A stretch of 64,000 nt of DNA from Epiperipatus broadwayi. Its lineage: Eukaryota; Onychophora; Udeonychophora; Euonychophora; Peripatidae. Positions within the stretch are counted from its first letter, which is position 1; every line of letters begins with the position of its first letter. Both the position numbers and the translations under genes were made by a program. The notes under the pieces are model-generated. The model was given only the letters and a program-made list of their open reading frames with translations, made no database searches and was not told the origin of the DNA. The stretch spans positions 156,827 through 220,826 of the forward strand of contig JAQFVV010013062.1 of the NCBI GenBank assembly GCA_028023455.1, written 5' to 3'. This document shows, in pieces, positions 21,990 through 34,636 of this stretch.

Positions 21990-24900
21990 TATGCTATTAT
22001 AAGATTATAATAGCCTGGTCTAATAAGTGATACAGTTAAAGGATGTTTATAACAGTGATTTTTACAAAACGCTCGTTTTTTTGTATCGTAATTAACATTT
22101 TATTCTTCGGTAAATTAATATATATGTATTTAATTTCAATGTTTTAATTTTATTTAAATAAATTGAAAAAAAAAAATGTTTTAGCATTCTAATAAATTTG
22201 AAGAAATGGAAAAAATAAAAAGATGTAAATTTTGAACGTTTAATGTCCTCCTCTCATTGTGTATTGGGGGAGGGGGGGGAAATTCTAGCATAAAATATTT
22301 TAAAGTTTCTCTTAACTTGATAGATAATTACTAATAGCCCATTATGTTTTCACTGCAAGACTTTATTTAAATAGCGGTTAATGAATATTGGGCGTGAGAA
22401 AATGAACAAATCATGTGATTAATGATTTCTTCAACATTCATCTTCCTAGCTTCCTTCCTTTGACATTGGTCAGTCCACCTTTCCATCTCTTATATTTATC
22501 TTAATTACAACTAATTAAAACAACTACTTTAATATTAATTGATCATATTTGTGTGTGAGTATCTGTCTGTCCGTTTACACTTGTTTATTTTTAATGCTAA
22601 TTGTGTAACCTAATAGAAATGCTATATAAAATTTAATTATATATACACAATTCACAATTGTGTGTGTGTTTTTTTTTTTTGAAATTAATTTTTTTTTCAG
22701 AATAATTTTATAGAAGTTAATTACTGATTGTTGTTAATGTTTAGATATGATTATCAGCTCATTGAAAATTACTGGATTTTATGGTATTTTAATTATACTT
22801 GAACAAAGAACTCTTTTCATTGATAACTCATTATTGGAATTGTTTTCATTACTGATTCATACAAATCATATTGATGTAAATAAGTTTTATCGTATTAAAT
22901 CATTAACTGTAATCATTTTTTATTTTTGTTCATAAATTTTATCTGTTATTATTTTCGTATTTATTTTAAACTATATCTAGTAATAGAAATAGTATCTCTA
23001 TGGTGCTTTAATTAAGAATGTCTACCTGCCAGGTCCATCACATGGGATGCAAATTCTAAATTCTCGTAGAATTTGGAATTTTTTTTTATATAACTGAACA
23101 TTTCCAAGAAATCTTAGGTTGTTGGAATTTTTTTTTTCTTTCAGGTATCTAACCTAGTTAGTCAATCAGTAATTAGTCAGTAAAAGGATATCTATTTTTA
23201 TTTAGAGGGCAAAACAAACCTAAACATAAATTCTTACCAATCTTAAGTAGATTGATGTTGGGAAGATCTTTGCTCCACAGTAGATACTTTAAAACTGTTA
23301 ATCTTTTATTTATATTTTGATATATATAATCTGCTTTGTATATGGGCAGTTTGAGAATATATTCTTTTGATTTTTCAATAGTGCTATATAATTATCTTAT
23401 CGTCATATTGCAACTACTAAACTTGTTTAGATTATTGAGATATAGTTGTGTCTATTTATTTGATCATTTGATTTAAGAATGAGAAATAATGTTCCATATA
23501 TTATACCTTATTTGTTTCGTTTTTTTTCTATAAAGTGTTCATTGATATATATATATACACACACCATTTACTATTTCAGTTAAAATAAACTTAGCTATAT
23601 ATAAAGTGGAAAAGATTAAAGATTATACATCTGATATTATACCAAGCAAGTAATATTAGCCAATACATTGTTTTGTTGTTGGAAGAGAACTTATATATGT
23701 GTGTGTATGTATGTTTGTGTTCTTTTTATATATTTAAACGCTAGTTTTCTGTTAAACCTCTCATATATGTATATACAATTCTCCCTTTCTTATGTTTAAT
23801 CTATTTTACAATATAATTTATGTAAGATAGTTTTTCCAAATCTTATAATTTGTACTTAGTATTGTAGAGTACCTTCATATTAAAGTGAATATAGAGATGT
23901 GATTGTAATATATAATTATTTACAATGAGAATTAATATTATATATGCTGTATTTTCCTTATCCATAATTTAGGGTTCAGATTTGGATTGGATGAAACTTG
24001 AAATTCTTTTTGATTATTTTTTTCAGATAAATGACACATAGTCAATACAGTTAGACATTCATTGATTAACAATAAATACAAATCTAGCTATTCTTCATTT
24101 ATATATATCTTAATTAATCTAGGTTGATAAGTGTAGTCATTGTACTATCTGTAAAAATAAAAAAAATATTTGTAATATGTGTCCTTGATGTAAAATTTGA
24201 TATAATATCTATATTTTTCTCTCTTACTTCAATCTCCAAAAATCAGTACTTTGGGACAAGTCCCACTATTGTACAAGTTCAATTTAAGATTCTTATCATT
24301 AAAACTTAACTCTGGAAATACTGTGATAGATTTTTCTCTTGACTAATTTTATATTCTTCTTGCAACATTTGATGAAGCTCATCTTTTTGTCATTTATTTT
24401 TTGCTCTGAAAATTTCTGAGACCAGGGTTATCTTAATTAGTGATGAATATAGACATGCCTTACATCAGCAATTGACTATCTTACTGTAATATTATTATCC
24501 AAGTCCATTGTGGAAATTAGATTTTATCAGCAATCCACTTTTGCTAGATACACTCAAATCACATGATAAATAAAGAGCAAATGTGATATGTATTTACATA
24601 TGCACTGTATAATATTGTTTTATATACTGAAATGATATAATGAATGTAATTTAAATATATATTTAAAAAATAATAAAGAAATCTTTTAAATAAATAATCC
24701 ACTAATGGGTAAAGGTCTTTCAACAACACATGTTGAAGAACGGTGAAGGAAAAGGCAATACTTATCAGATTTGAGTGATTTTTTTTATTCTTGTTTTATT
24801 CTTTTAAGTATAAATATCTAGGTACTATTTTATTGAGCCGTTTTGATTGGTTAGCTCCCAAATCATAAGGATGGCAGGAATGCAATATTTCTGAAACACA

Positions 24901-25430
24901 AGATCATTTTGCATAAAAGAATGTAATGAAATATATTAGGCATATATAATTTACAATATTAATTGGGATTTTTTTAGCTCATAATTAAATTATATTTAAA
25001 ATTATGAAGAATAAAATTAAAAATAAATTTGTAATGACTGCTTATCTACATACATTGGATATTTTGGATGTAGATAACAACTGAATATGTACATGAAGGA
25101 TTTATTTTGTTGCCCCTATTCTTACATTAATACTAAAGTTATAAAATATATATAACTGTTGCTTTTGCTATTCTTTTGTGAAGTTATGATTATGTAGCTT
25201 GAGTAGATATTTCTAAATGGGATTTTAATCAAAATCTAGTTTCTACAATAAGCCAGGTTATTATTTTGTGATATGATAACTAATCATTGGTATCTATTAA
25301 AGATTGTGCATGACTATATTTTTTATTATTTCATATGTTTTATACATTATTAAATTATGTTAATATATATAATCATTTTTGATTGAGACTTCATTTAAAG
25401 TCATGTCTTTATTTTGTAAAATAATGATTG
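21990..25430. other. Long AT-rich non-coding stretch
   Basis: No gene is supported. A tRNA-like stretch at about 22990-23065 (AAGAATGTCTACCTGCCAGG, then GGATGCAAATTC) may be a SINE head and is followed by a small hairpin. G-rich runs occur near 22265-22280. Otherwise (TA)n and poly(T). Confidence 0.45.
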
Positions 25431-25433
25431 AGT

Positions 25434-25564
25434 TAATTATAGGTTTTTTTTTTCATATGTCATAGCATCGGCCAGGATGCAAACCCACAACCGTCTGCAA
25501 CCAACTATTTGTTTGCAAGGTGGCTGCGATGACCTCTCGGCTAACAATGCTTGACTAATTATAG
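25434..25564 (-). mobile_element. tRNA-like SINE with 9-bp target duplication
   Basis: The direct repeats TAATTATAG at 25434-25442 and 25556-25564 flank about 113 bases. On the minus strand these begin with a tRNA-like head (AGCCGAGAGGTCATCGCAGC, CCTTGCAA anticodon-loop-like, GTGGGTTTGCATCCTGGCC as T-arm/B box) and end in GATGCTATGACATATGA plus poly(A). A second copy with the same tail layout is at 42425-42520. The short length, tail and duplication show LINE-type retroposition. Confidence 0.7.
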
Positions 25565-26234
25565 TTTTTGAAATTTCATAGACCAAAAGTTTCCAAAATA
25601 AAAAAAAATTAAAATGTGAAAACCCGCAATCCGTAGAAAATAAAGTATTATAAATGAAATATTGTAATAATAATAAAACAATGAAATATTAATGTTAATA
25701 ATAAATATTACTAATAATCATTATTAACTGCAGAAGGACTTTCAATTATTTGCATAGGTATTTTCAATAGGACACCTGCAATGAATGTTATGTGATATCC
25801 AACATACATAAATTTTAAAATTCAGATTTTGTCTAATAATTAAAAAAAAATTTATTTCTATTTATCAAAATTGCTTCTTTAATTATTTTTTTTTAAAATT
25901 GTAATTTCTGTCTTTATTAAAGAATTCTAGTGTTTGAGATTTCTGTTGAAAATGATTTGAAAATAATTAATAATACTATCACCGTTAATACCTCATTGTT
26001 TTATTTATATATAATTTATAAGTATGCTTGTTATTTTTAGTATTGTATTATGCATTTAAATATAAGTATTATAATGCATTTTTTATAGTTGTAGTATTCT
26101 ATTTTTATATGAGTATAGAAGTAATATATATATATATACTTTAGCAGAAAAAAAATCTAAATGCATAATCTAACAAATGTAAATGGAAAATCTAAAACCT
26201 TTCAACATAAGAAATGTAAGATAAATATATACAA
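25565..26234. other. AT-rich non-coding stretch
   Basis: No feature supported beyond simple (TA)n and poly(A)/(T) patches. Confidence 0.5.
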
Positions 26235-26561
26235 AAGCAAAACTCTCCATATAGTAGTACCACTCAGTGCAAGCCAGAGTAATCAATGGATGCAAATAGT
26301 TTTGTGCATAAAATCTCTATCTTGTGACTACTCATTCAATATCCCCAGATTAATTTCTAGCTTGTGGCTTTCATTAGTGATGAGCCTTGAATTTGAGAGC
26401 AATGCACCTAGATCTTAGGATCTAATGCTAAAAACTAGAAATTAGTCTGGGGATATTGCATGATTAGGCACTAGATAGAGATTTTATGCACAAAGCTGTC
26501 TGCATTTATTGATTACTCTGGCTTGCACTGAGTGGCACTACTGTATGGAGACTTTTGCTGC
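26235..26561. mobile_element. Family D foldback element
   Basis: Inverted arms at about 26235-26361 and 26435-26561 share CTCCATA-AGTAGT, CCACTCAGTGCAAGCCAGAG, TAATCAAT, TTGTGCATAAAATCTCTATC and AATATCCCCAGA-TAATTTCT with few differences. The 73-base centre keeps the rest of one hammerhead unit. Outer ends read AGCAAAA. It is non-coding; apparent frames across it are repeats translated by chance. Confidence 0.75.
26341..26388 (-). ncRNA. Degenerate hammerhead motif, family D
   Basis: Minus strand: GCTCATCA, CTAATGA (core G changed to A), AAGCCACAAGCT, AGAAAT, then TAATC and TGGGGAT. Its alignment with 49487-49545 makes the homology plain. The core substitution and changed stems imply loss of activity. 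Confidence 0.5.
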
Positions 26562-27348
26562 TATGTTATCAGATTGTGTAAACATATTCTAATAACATAT
26601 ATATATATATGACTTTATTAATAAAAATAGCAGAAGCCTACATAAAATATATTTTTTATTTCTTATGGCCATTTTTCTATTATTTATCTATTATTTGGAT
26701 TTACTTATAATTCAATTGATTAAGAGTTTATGATATATATATATAACAATACTGAAAGCCTAACATTTTGAAATTTTTTAATTATAAAAATGTAAGATGT
26801 TCATCTTACTAAAATAGACATTAGACATTATTAAATATAAAGTATAATTTTAAAATGTATATATATATTATAAAACCAAAAATATAAAGTATTATATGTA
26901 TGAATTATATCTAGTAATATAAAGAGAGTCTACAATTTTCAATGTTTCAATACAAAAAATAGAAAATGTACACATAAAAAGTATTATATTGAAATATTTT
27001 AAATATAAAACTCATTATAAAAAAATATGATAACTTACTGATATAGTTTTATTGCATAGTGGAAAATAAAATAAATATTTAATTTTGTATTTTTTAACTC
27101 ATAACTCGTTTTAATGTTTTCTTTTTTTTTCATATAAAACTTACACTTTCTTGCCATTTTAAGCCAATCTCTGTTTGTTCATTTGTTTTTAAGTTTATAA
27201 AATAGTATTAATAATCATATCTTACTTCAAATGCAGTATTACATGTCAATATACAAAAATAAGGATCATAATTTTATTATATTTTAGTCTCAATTAAATA
27301 TTAGTAAAGTTATTCCTACAGAAACTTGACTTTTATGTTATTTTTCAG
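26562..27348. other. AT-rich non-coding stretch, possibly intron
   Basis: No feature besides (TA)n runs near 26601, 26735 and 26861. The pyrimidine-rich end leads into the splice-acceptor-like site at 27348. Confidence 0.45.
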
Positions 27349-27393
27349 AATCAGTCACTTGTGAATGAGGATTCTAATCTATTCAAATTACAG
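27349..27393 (+). CDS. Candidate internal exon of 45 bases
   Basis: A pyrimidine-rich tract ending TATTTTTCAG (to 27348) precedes 45 bases without a stop in the first frame, translating NQSLVNEDSNLFKLQ. The exon ends CAG and is followed by GTAAGAA, a strong 5' splice site. Length is a multiple of three, as is common for small cassette exons. I cannot name the gene, and no partner exon is evident elsewhere in the window, which would then be mainly intron. In such AT-rich DNA a chance pair of splice-like sites is possible. Confidence 0.4.
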
Positions 27394-28347
27394 GTAAGAA
27401 ATTAAAAATGTTGTTTTATTTTATACATTCTTTATTCTCAAATAAATAGAATGATTGGATATATGTAAAGATGATTTATTGCACACAATTTTTAAATAAG
27501 TTATAAGATTATGAAGTGCAATAAATATTCAGTAGTTTAAATGTTGATGCTATACTTTTCAATCAAACCAAAGAGATTTTTGAGAATCACTAAATCTGTT
27601 TCTTTACACATCATGCATACACATATAAAAACAAATATATTAAATATGTAATTAAGTATTAAGGTACAGCTATTGCAATGTTGGATATTTGTAAGATCTT
27701 TATAGTTTAATTCTTTTATGTGTGTTATTAATAACTGCTATAATAAATAAATTTTAAGGATTGACTCTAGTTTTAAGCATCCCAATAATGAAGTGCAAGT
27801 TGATGAAAGTTTCTAATTACTAAATTTTGTAACTCATATTTTAGAAACAGTAAAAAATACTATTGATATAAAAGCTGAAACTATATTTAAGTAGTCAACT
27901 ACAGGACAATAATCTCCTCAATAATCCTTTATAAGAAACGATAAAGAAGCCGTAACTCAGTAGGCTTGCCAATTACTGGATGGTAAGTATTTGAGCAAAG
28001 TTCCATTAGCTAAGCCATTTATCAACTAACATTGGATAGTAAACTGAGTTATCTATGGGAATTCATTTGCAAAGAAAAATCCTAATTCTGATTAACATGT
28101 AAAAAAAAAAAGTAAAATTCAATCTGGCCCGAGTTCAAACTCAAGACATAGGCATGACAGAAACTAACATTACCAATGTATCATGAATCTATTACAAAAA
28201 TAATTTGCACAAGATGTCTATTATAAAAGTGTTACTGCATGGTTTTAAGCCGGTACTATATTATTGATGCTACTCATAATACAGTCATTATAACTTCAGA
28301 AAAAAAAAGTGGCAAATATTTTTATCTTGAGGAAAGATTCATATTAT
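27394..28347. other. AT-rich non-coding stretch with a tRNA-like patch
   Basis: No gene is supported. About 28115-28200 contains CCCGAGTTCAAACTC on the plus strand, which as reverse complement resembles a polymerase III B box and is followed by sequence related to 21845-21985. It is probably an old SINE. Confidence 0.4.
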
Positions 28348-28463
28348 GATTATATATATATATATATAGGGTATATGAGCACAGACTTTCACACGACCTA
28401 CCACTCTCCACTCTATCTAATAATACTGATACACTCAAGCACATATATGCTGAAAAGATAAAT

Positions 28464-28518
28464 AATCACCAATAAACGTATTTCATACTAAACCAGCAAT
28501 CATCAGTTGGTCCAGATT
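28464..28518 (-). ncRNA. Hammerhead ribozyme motif, family A (left arm)
   Basis: Minus strand: AATCTGGACCAA, CTGATGA, TTGCTGGTTTAGTAT (stem II weakened by one C-to-T), GAAA, TACGTT, TA-type cleavage side changed, TTGGTGATT. Core intact; stem III palindrome damaged. Confidence 0.62.
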
Positions 28519-28949
28519 ATCATCTCCCACACATATATACCATAAGTGCTCAGATATATATTAAGATAGACAATCTTCATACTTTAATGGACAGGCTCCA
28601 ATCTACTACACACTCCAACTCTTCAACCGTCCATCCGATTGAAAATCTAATGATGGAATGCTCGAAGGCCACCCTGAGGCTGAGATTCTTGTCACACCCA
28701 TCCTTGCATATGTATTTAATGGATTATGTCCTGTACATGTGGGGTTCAGATTGACTTTAGGTCAACATGGATGTGACAAGAATCTCAGCCTCAGGGTGGC
28801 CTTCGAGCATTCCATCATTAGATTTTCAATCGGATGGACGGTTGAAGAGTTGGAGTGTGTAGTAGATTGGAGCCTGTCCATTAAAGTATGAAGATTGTCT
28901 ATCTTAATATATATCTGAGCACTTATGGTATATATGTGTGGGAGATGAT

Positions 28950-29004
28950 AATCTGGACCAACTGATGATTGCTGGTTTAGCATGAAATACGTATATTGGT
29001 AATT
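28950..29004 (+). ncRNA. Hammerhead ribozyme motif, family A (right arm)
   Basis: AATCTGGACCAA, CTGATGA, TGCT/AGCA stem II, GAAA, TACGTA, TA, TTGGT, AATT. Core, inner stem I and palindrome are as in 16510-16564; the outer stem I block has one change (AATT for GATT). Confidence 0.7.
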
Positions 29005-29165
29005 ATTTATCTTTTCAGCATATACGTGCTTGAGTGTATCAGTGTTATTAGATAGAGTGGAGAGTGGTGGGTAGTGTGAAAGTCTGTGCTCATATACCTA
29101 TATTACATATATAGACACAGGTATACAATAAGCCTGTGTTTCAGTTATTAGATTATATATATATT

Positions 29166-31114
29166 AATTTCATTCTTAATCTATTTTTATATTTTATTTA
29201 TTAAATTAATAAACAAATTGAAAATGTGACATTTAATATGTAAAAAAAAGAAAAATTGCAAGAGAATTTAAAAAAACATATTTTTGTATGTAAATTTGAA
29301 ACAACAACAAAATATTTAAAATAAATGGTTGACTCTCAAAAATAGTTGAAAGTAATTTAAATTCATTTAAATGTGAAGAAGGTATTAATATTTTATAAAT
29401 TATTCAAGAAACACAATTAGAAAATTTTAAAATAACTCAAATGTGGAAAAGAAAAAAAAATCTTTGATCTACTAATATACAATAGTATACAAAAGATTTT
29501 ATCTGTAAGTAGATGAAAACATAAGATAAAAAGAAAGACTAAGAAAAACATAATTCAGAAGAGTTAGTAATGATATATAATAATGAATGAGAGCACTTCA
29601 TGATAAAGGTTGTATGTAGTATAACTACAAATGTCAAAAATAATATTGTATATAGGTATATTTTTAAGTATCCGATAATTGAACTGAACACAAAGGATGT
29701 AAATAAGTAATTTTACAAATCTTATAATAAATATTGAAAAACTCTTTCTATATACTTGTCTGTAGGTGTGTGTACAGAGAAATGCAAGTTTTCTTTTCAA
29801 ATGCAGATTAACTGTTTTTCAAAAAGATATTATCATCAAACAGGTGTTTCTCAAACTATAGTCCATGATGCATTTTAGCCCACTTTGAATGTCATATTGT
29901 CTATTATAGCATTTTCAGTTTGATTTAGTGTTTTGATTTTTCTCTGGATCTCCTATATCTTCTTTAATAATCACTATATATAGAAAAGCTTTGTTAAAAT
30001 GAATAAAAAGTTAGTATTTTTTTTTTCTTGCTTCTATGTTGTTTATTGATATGTCTTATAGAAACTGTGTTTCACATATCTGTTACTTCTCATGCTACTA
30101 TAGGCTTATTTCTCTGATGGATAAAAACTATTGTTTGTGTCATTAAAATATTATATAGATCTGAGTGCCTAAAACTTACATGTGAAAGATTTATTGGTAT
30201 ATAAAAAAAATGGAATCTACTTAATTAAATATGATAATCTGTTTTTGGCAGAAAACTGAATATAAGTATATGAATATATGCATGCGCAAACACATATGGA
30301 TGAAAACGCTTATCTGTATTTGTTATAAGTTTACAAGACCTTTTTATGCTTGTTAATTAACTTAGGAAATTGTCTATCTAAGTGAAATTATTATGGGCCT
30401 TTAAGAAGAATACTCTAGAAGCAAAAAATAATTTACAGTACATGTATTTATTTATTCGGATTCAAACTCCTGACATTAGTATGAACCACTTTTAAAATTC
30501 CACTTTTTCCTCCCACTTTTATTCTCTCTCATATATATATCAAATATCATATCAGACAGTTTTCTCTTAGATTTAAATGTTTAATTTCCTTTAGGGTTAT
30601 GTCAGCATTTGTATAGCCTGCAATTATTGAGAGCTTATCTTTTTACCTTTTTTTCCGACCTGTCAAAATGAATTTTGCTGCAGGCAATCTGAACGCGTGA
30701 AGGTTTAGCTTTCAACCATCACATGGTTTTTGATGGGTGTTCATTTCAGTGACTCCTCGCTACTATTACTGGAAACTGCTGAGTTTTTTATAGTACCTGT
30801 TGCAAAATGCTTATTAGGGAATTCATAAATTAGATGGTTTCTGGCGGGAGGGAATAGTTTAAAAGCAGTTTTCACCAAATAAGATCATTTGAAGATAATA
30901 TACGTTTGATCTGTTTTTTTTTTTTTGTATATGTTCGTATATAACATATTTATGGTATGAATGTTTATATGTACACATGTATTAAGTTAACTTAGATTAT
31001 TAATCATATTTATAAAAAGTGAATAACAATCATTTTAACTATTGGTTAATTTAACCTAAAGTTAATAGTTTGTCGAGATATATAAACTTATAATTTTATT
31101 ATTCGTCTATAATA
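29166..31114. other. AT-rich stretch with one less biased block
   Basis: Mostly simple AT-rich sequence. About 30600-30900 has balanced composition, several CpG (GAACGCGTGAAGG), and little low-complexity sequence. It is a candidate conserved non-coding or exon-derived segment, with no open frame I can defend. Confidence 0.4.
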
Positions 31115-31446
31115 TTCGAAATACAGGTATTCTTCATATACCTGGAGCTTAACTGTAAATATAGAGAATTTGAACATAGACTTGCAAACAACCTTCAACT
31201 ATCTATACTATCTCAAACCACTGATACACATGTAGAAAAGATAAATAATGGCTGAAAAATTGGAGTAGATTGAGGTCTATCCATTGAAGTATGAAGGAGA
31301 TGACAATCTGGACCAACTGATGAGTGCTGGCTTAGCATGAAATATGTATATTGGTGATTATTTATCTTTTCTACATATGTATCAGTGATATGAGATAGTG
31401 TCGATAGTTGAAGGGTACATGAAAGTCTGTGTTCAAACCCTATATT
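31115..31446. mobile_element. Family A element, short left arm plus full right unit
   Basis: The left part (about 31115-31240) reads inward from ATACAGGTATTCTTCATATA through CCTGGAGCTTAACTGTAAAT and GATACACATGTAGAAAAGAT. The right part (about 31255-31446) is the inverted counterpart, including the hammerhead and ending GTCTGTGTTCAAACCCTATA. It is the same subtype as 44134-45437. Confidence 0.72.
31305..31359 (+). ncRNA. Hammerhead ribozyme motif, family A
   Basis: AATCTGGACCAA, CTGATGAG, TGCTGGCTTAGCA (stem II GCT/AGC), T, GAAA, TATGTA, TA, TTGGTGATT. Stem I perfect in both blocks and the core intact; G10.1 faces T, allowing a G-U pair. One of the better candidates for residual activity. Confidence 0.7.
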
Positions 31447-32132
31447 CATCTCTAAATTATTACATAAATATCACTGATAACAAAGATTGCTTTGTTTCAA
31501 ATAAAAAAATAATTATTTTAAATTATAACAATGAAAAATTAAGTTATGTAAAGAAAAAAAATTCTGTGTTCAAAATCTATTTTGATTTTTTTTTTTTTTT
31601 AATCATTTATTGATTTTATTGCACTGCTTTTTATAGTATATAACTGTATATGACCAATCTAAAGTTATTTCATTTTGAAAACTATTATGGAAGAAAAACC
31701 TCTAATCAACTAAGGGTGATGGAAACAAGACTGATGAACTCAATCATCATAACTTTGAATGCATCACAAAAACTTTTACAGCTCCAAACAGAAAACAATA
31801 CATCTTGCATTTTATTCTTCCGTTTTTTTTTTTATTTTTATTATCATTACTAAATAAATATTTTGCTTGTTTTTTCTCATCCATGATATCAATTTTTTGC
31901 ATTACATATACAACAACTGGTATTATATATATATATAATCACAATCAAACATTTTAAGAAAGTATGATATATGCTGATTATTTTATTCACTCATGCCCTC
32001 AATAGCAGCTGTAAATAACACTAATTTCTAAAAGTGTGTTTTCAATAAAAGACCCCCTTCACTTCAATTTTGATAACCCCAAATTTTTTACACTCCATGT
32101 ACTTTAAGAAAATCTGTGTCCTTAACTGTTTA
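31447..32132. other. AT-rich non-coding stretch
   Basis: No supported feature. Poly(T) runs near 31588 and 31825, and (TA)n near 31926. Confidence 0.5.
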
Positions 32133-32404
32133 TAGGGTATATGAGCACAGACTTTCACACGACCCACCACTCTCCACTCTATCTAATAACACTGATACAC
32201 TCAAGCACATATATTCTGAAAAGATAAATAATCACCAATATACGTATTTCATGCTAAACCAGAAATCATCAGGTGGTCCAGATTATCATCTCCCACACAT
32301 ATATACCATAAGTGCTCAGATATATATTAAGATAGACAATCTTCATATTTTAATGGACAGGCTCCAATTTACTACACACTCCAACTCTTCAACCATCCAC
32401 TACT
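32133..32404 (-). mobile_element. Family A element, truncated
   Basis: A minus-oriented unit from GGGTATATGAGCACAGACTT to ACTCTTCAACCATCCACTAC. It is cut short just before a (TA)n run, beyond which the LTR-like element starts. It may have been disrupted by that insertion, but no continuation was found after 38345. Confidence 0.7.
32230..32284 (-). ncRNA. Hammerhead ribozyme motif, family A
   Basis: Minus strand: AATCTGGACCAC, CTGATGA, TTTCTGGTTTAGCAT, GAAA, TACGTA, TA, TTGGTGATT. The core and palindrome stand, but stem I has one mismatch next to the core and stem II has lost a pair. Confidence 0.6.
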
Positions 32405-32416
32405 GCATATATATAT

Positions 32417-34636
32417 TGTAACGATCCGGAACAAGCTACTTACTGTGCTCTGCACTACAGGGCGCCACTAGGCATTTGAACCTAGAAAAATTTATAAAGT
32501 AGGCAGATACGTAAGTAAAGAAAAAAAAATTTTTTTTTTTTTTAAATATTTTGGTTCCGGTCATTAGCCCATGTCACTAGCTCAGTAGAATAGCAGAGAT
32601 TAAATAATATAATCTAAGAGTATATAAAAAAAGAATAAAATAAGCCACTGTTAACATACAAACATTTATTTACGCACATATATTTAAAATTTAAAATTAT
32701 TTTAGTATTAGTTTTACATTTTAAAATTTAACTTACAATTTTAACTTTGATTTTTGATTTTAATTTACATTTAATTTTTATAAATTTACATTTTAATTCT
32801 TTTATAAGTTCACACAGATGGGATTATAAAAGCTTGTTTTATAATGTTGAGTATAGATCGGTTACATAGATTACACGGTTAAAAACATTTCAAAGTAAAC
32901 ATAAACGATCAAAATACAAAATCATTGATACCGACAATTGCATAGGGAATATAAGAAACCCACTAGCATTCATCGTAAGATGCCCGCATTGTCACCAATA
33001 ACTTAAAAGACATCCGAATAAATATATTTTAGATACTCACCGTAAGGTATCATTATTTACCGAATGTCTATATATTTTGATCAAATATGAAAACCAAAAA
33101 CACAATTAACCGAAACGAATCCATGCAAACGTATACACCCAACTTAAATTTAATGCAATTTTATTTAGAGTGTCGAGTATGAATAGACTACATAGATTCG
33201 CATTTGAAAAGAAAATATTCTATCCCTATTTAACCTTAGGCTAAAAATTTGCAGTCAAACTGGCGTCAATTCATCTGATACATTTATGTATTCAATGTAG
33301 CATGAAAATACAACAGCACAAATATACTATACTGTCAGGAATGGACATCTGAACAGTATAGTTAGAGAAGACATTGACTCTTGTCTAATACAGGAATATG
33401 ACATCTGTATAGCAAGAAGAACAATAAAATAAAAACTCCATAGGAAGGGACCACGATCCTTTTTGCCGACTTACAATCCCATCCATAGGCAAAGGGTTGG
33501 TGCGGTGTATACAGCGATTCTGCACGTAGCGAAACTCATACTACATCTACTAATTACACAAATATATCCAATCCATTGACCCAATTCAGAAACGACACAA
33601 ATAACCTAAGATTACCCTCCCATAATATAACTTTACAAATCTATACAGCCATTCATGCCCGATTTATGTTTAACATTTATGTAATTTAGTCTAACGAAAA
33701 ACAAAAATCATAATAAAAACTTAAAAGAACAAAAAAAATAAATGGAAATGATTTTAAATAATAAAAAAATACATCAAATGACATTATTAATATTAATTTA
33801 CGTTGGTCAGATATGATTCTATTTGTATGATTTACCAAAAGGTTTAGAATTTAAAGTTCTTATTGATTTCAAATGGATATAAAGTTCTTACGATTTTGAA
33901 AAATGTCCAGCTTTATCCGTGGCTTGCCATTTGAATGTGAATTCCCACACCATCCTAAATAGATATTGGTATCCAGTTAGCCATTGTTTTTTTATTTATC
34001 CAGAGGTCTTTTAGTTTAGCTGGTCCTTAATGTAGAAAAAACAATGTCATTTCTTTTTTTTTTTTTTAAACAAAACTGAAGGGATTGAAGAGTGCGTCTT
34101 TTCAATCCCTTCTCCTTCACTTTCACACTAACACATATCTGTCACATTGTAAATAATCCCTAACTAACTAATTAATTAAACAAAATCAAACTTGTCCTTT
34201 TATATTAATTTGAAGGATCCAATGGACATTACATCATGATGATGATATGGTCCTTTCACTGAGGTCTGATTCCATTGTTTTTCATTCATTGGCTATTTGT
34301 TTCTATTGTTTTCCTATCTGACCAATGTTTTTATATTTAAATGCCCAAGGCTAGTTTATATTTAACTAATTAAAACAATCATTTCCATTTCTGATTAATT
34401 AATGTGTTTTCAAACTTAAAGATATATTTTTATCTTTAAATCTCTACTGAAAATTTAGTTTTAAAACACTTTTTTTTAAATAAAGTTTTCGTTTAATAAT
34501 TTTTTTTTTCTGTGCGATTTATATATATGAGTTTAAGATGATATTTAATTTCAATTTTTAATTCTTAAAGAAAATTTTTAAATGTGAACATGTTTAATAA
34601 TAAAAAAACAATGTAACGTCGTCAGTGCTTGTTACA
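32417..34636 (-). repeat. Long LTR-like direct repeat, copy 1
   Basis: This 2.2-kb block matches 35364-38345 throughout (apart from the MITE) with scattered substitutions. It runs from TGTAACGATCCGGAAC to GTGCTTGTTACA, so it has TG/CA ends and a 6-bp terminal inverted repeat TGTAAC/GTTACA. No coding sequence. The interior features suggest the element reads on the minus strand, making this the 3' LTR. A purine-rich tract further right (34816-34827) followed on the minus strand by TGTAAAC raises the alternative that the LTR extends to 34815. Confidence 0.65.

Larger units (their letters stand above)
28348..29165. mobile_element. Family A hammerhead foldback element with putative 14-bp TSD
   Basis: GATTATATATATAT stands at 28348-28361 and from 29151; the repeat is AT-simple, so it is only suggestive. 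Arms at about 28366-28700 and 28764-29100 are near-perfect inverted copies around a centre near 28730. The right end adds TATTACATATATAGACACAG and GTATACAATAAGCCTGTGTT, the terminal block also seen at 10640 and 15846. Each arm has one hammerhead site. Confidence 0.82.

Noticed and set aside
26161-26418. An 85-codon frame similar to a minus-strand frame at 49335-49589
   Set aside because: Both are chance translations of family D repeat arms. The similarity is DNA-level repeat homology, and the frames are not kept in other copies.
28658-28983. Overlapping frames of over 70 codons on both strands, also at 31213-31449, 32116-32421, 44788-44997 and 45270-45464
   Set aside because: They lie in family A arms and change or break between copies, so they are not genes.
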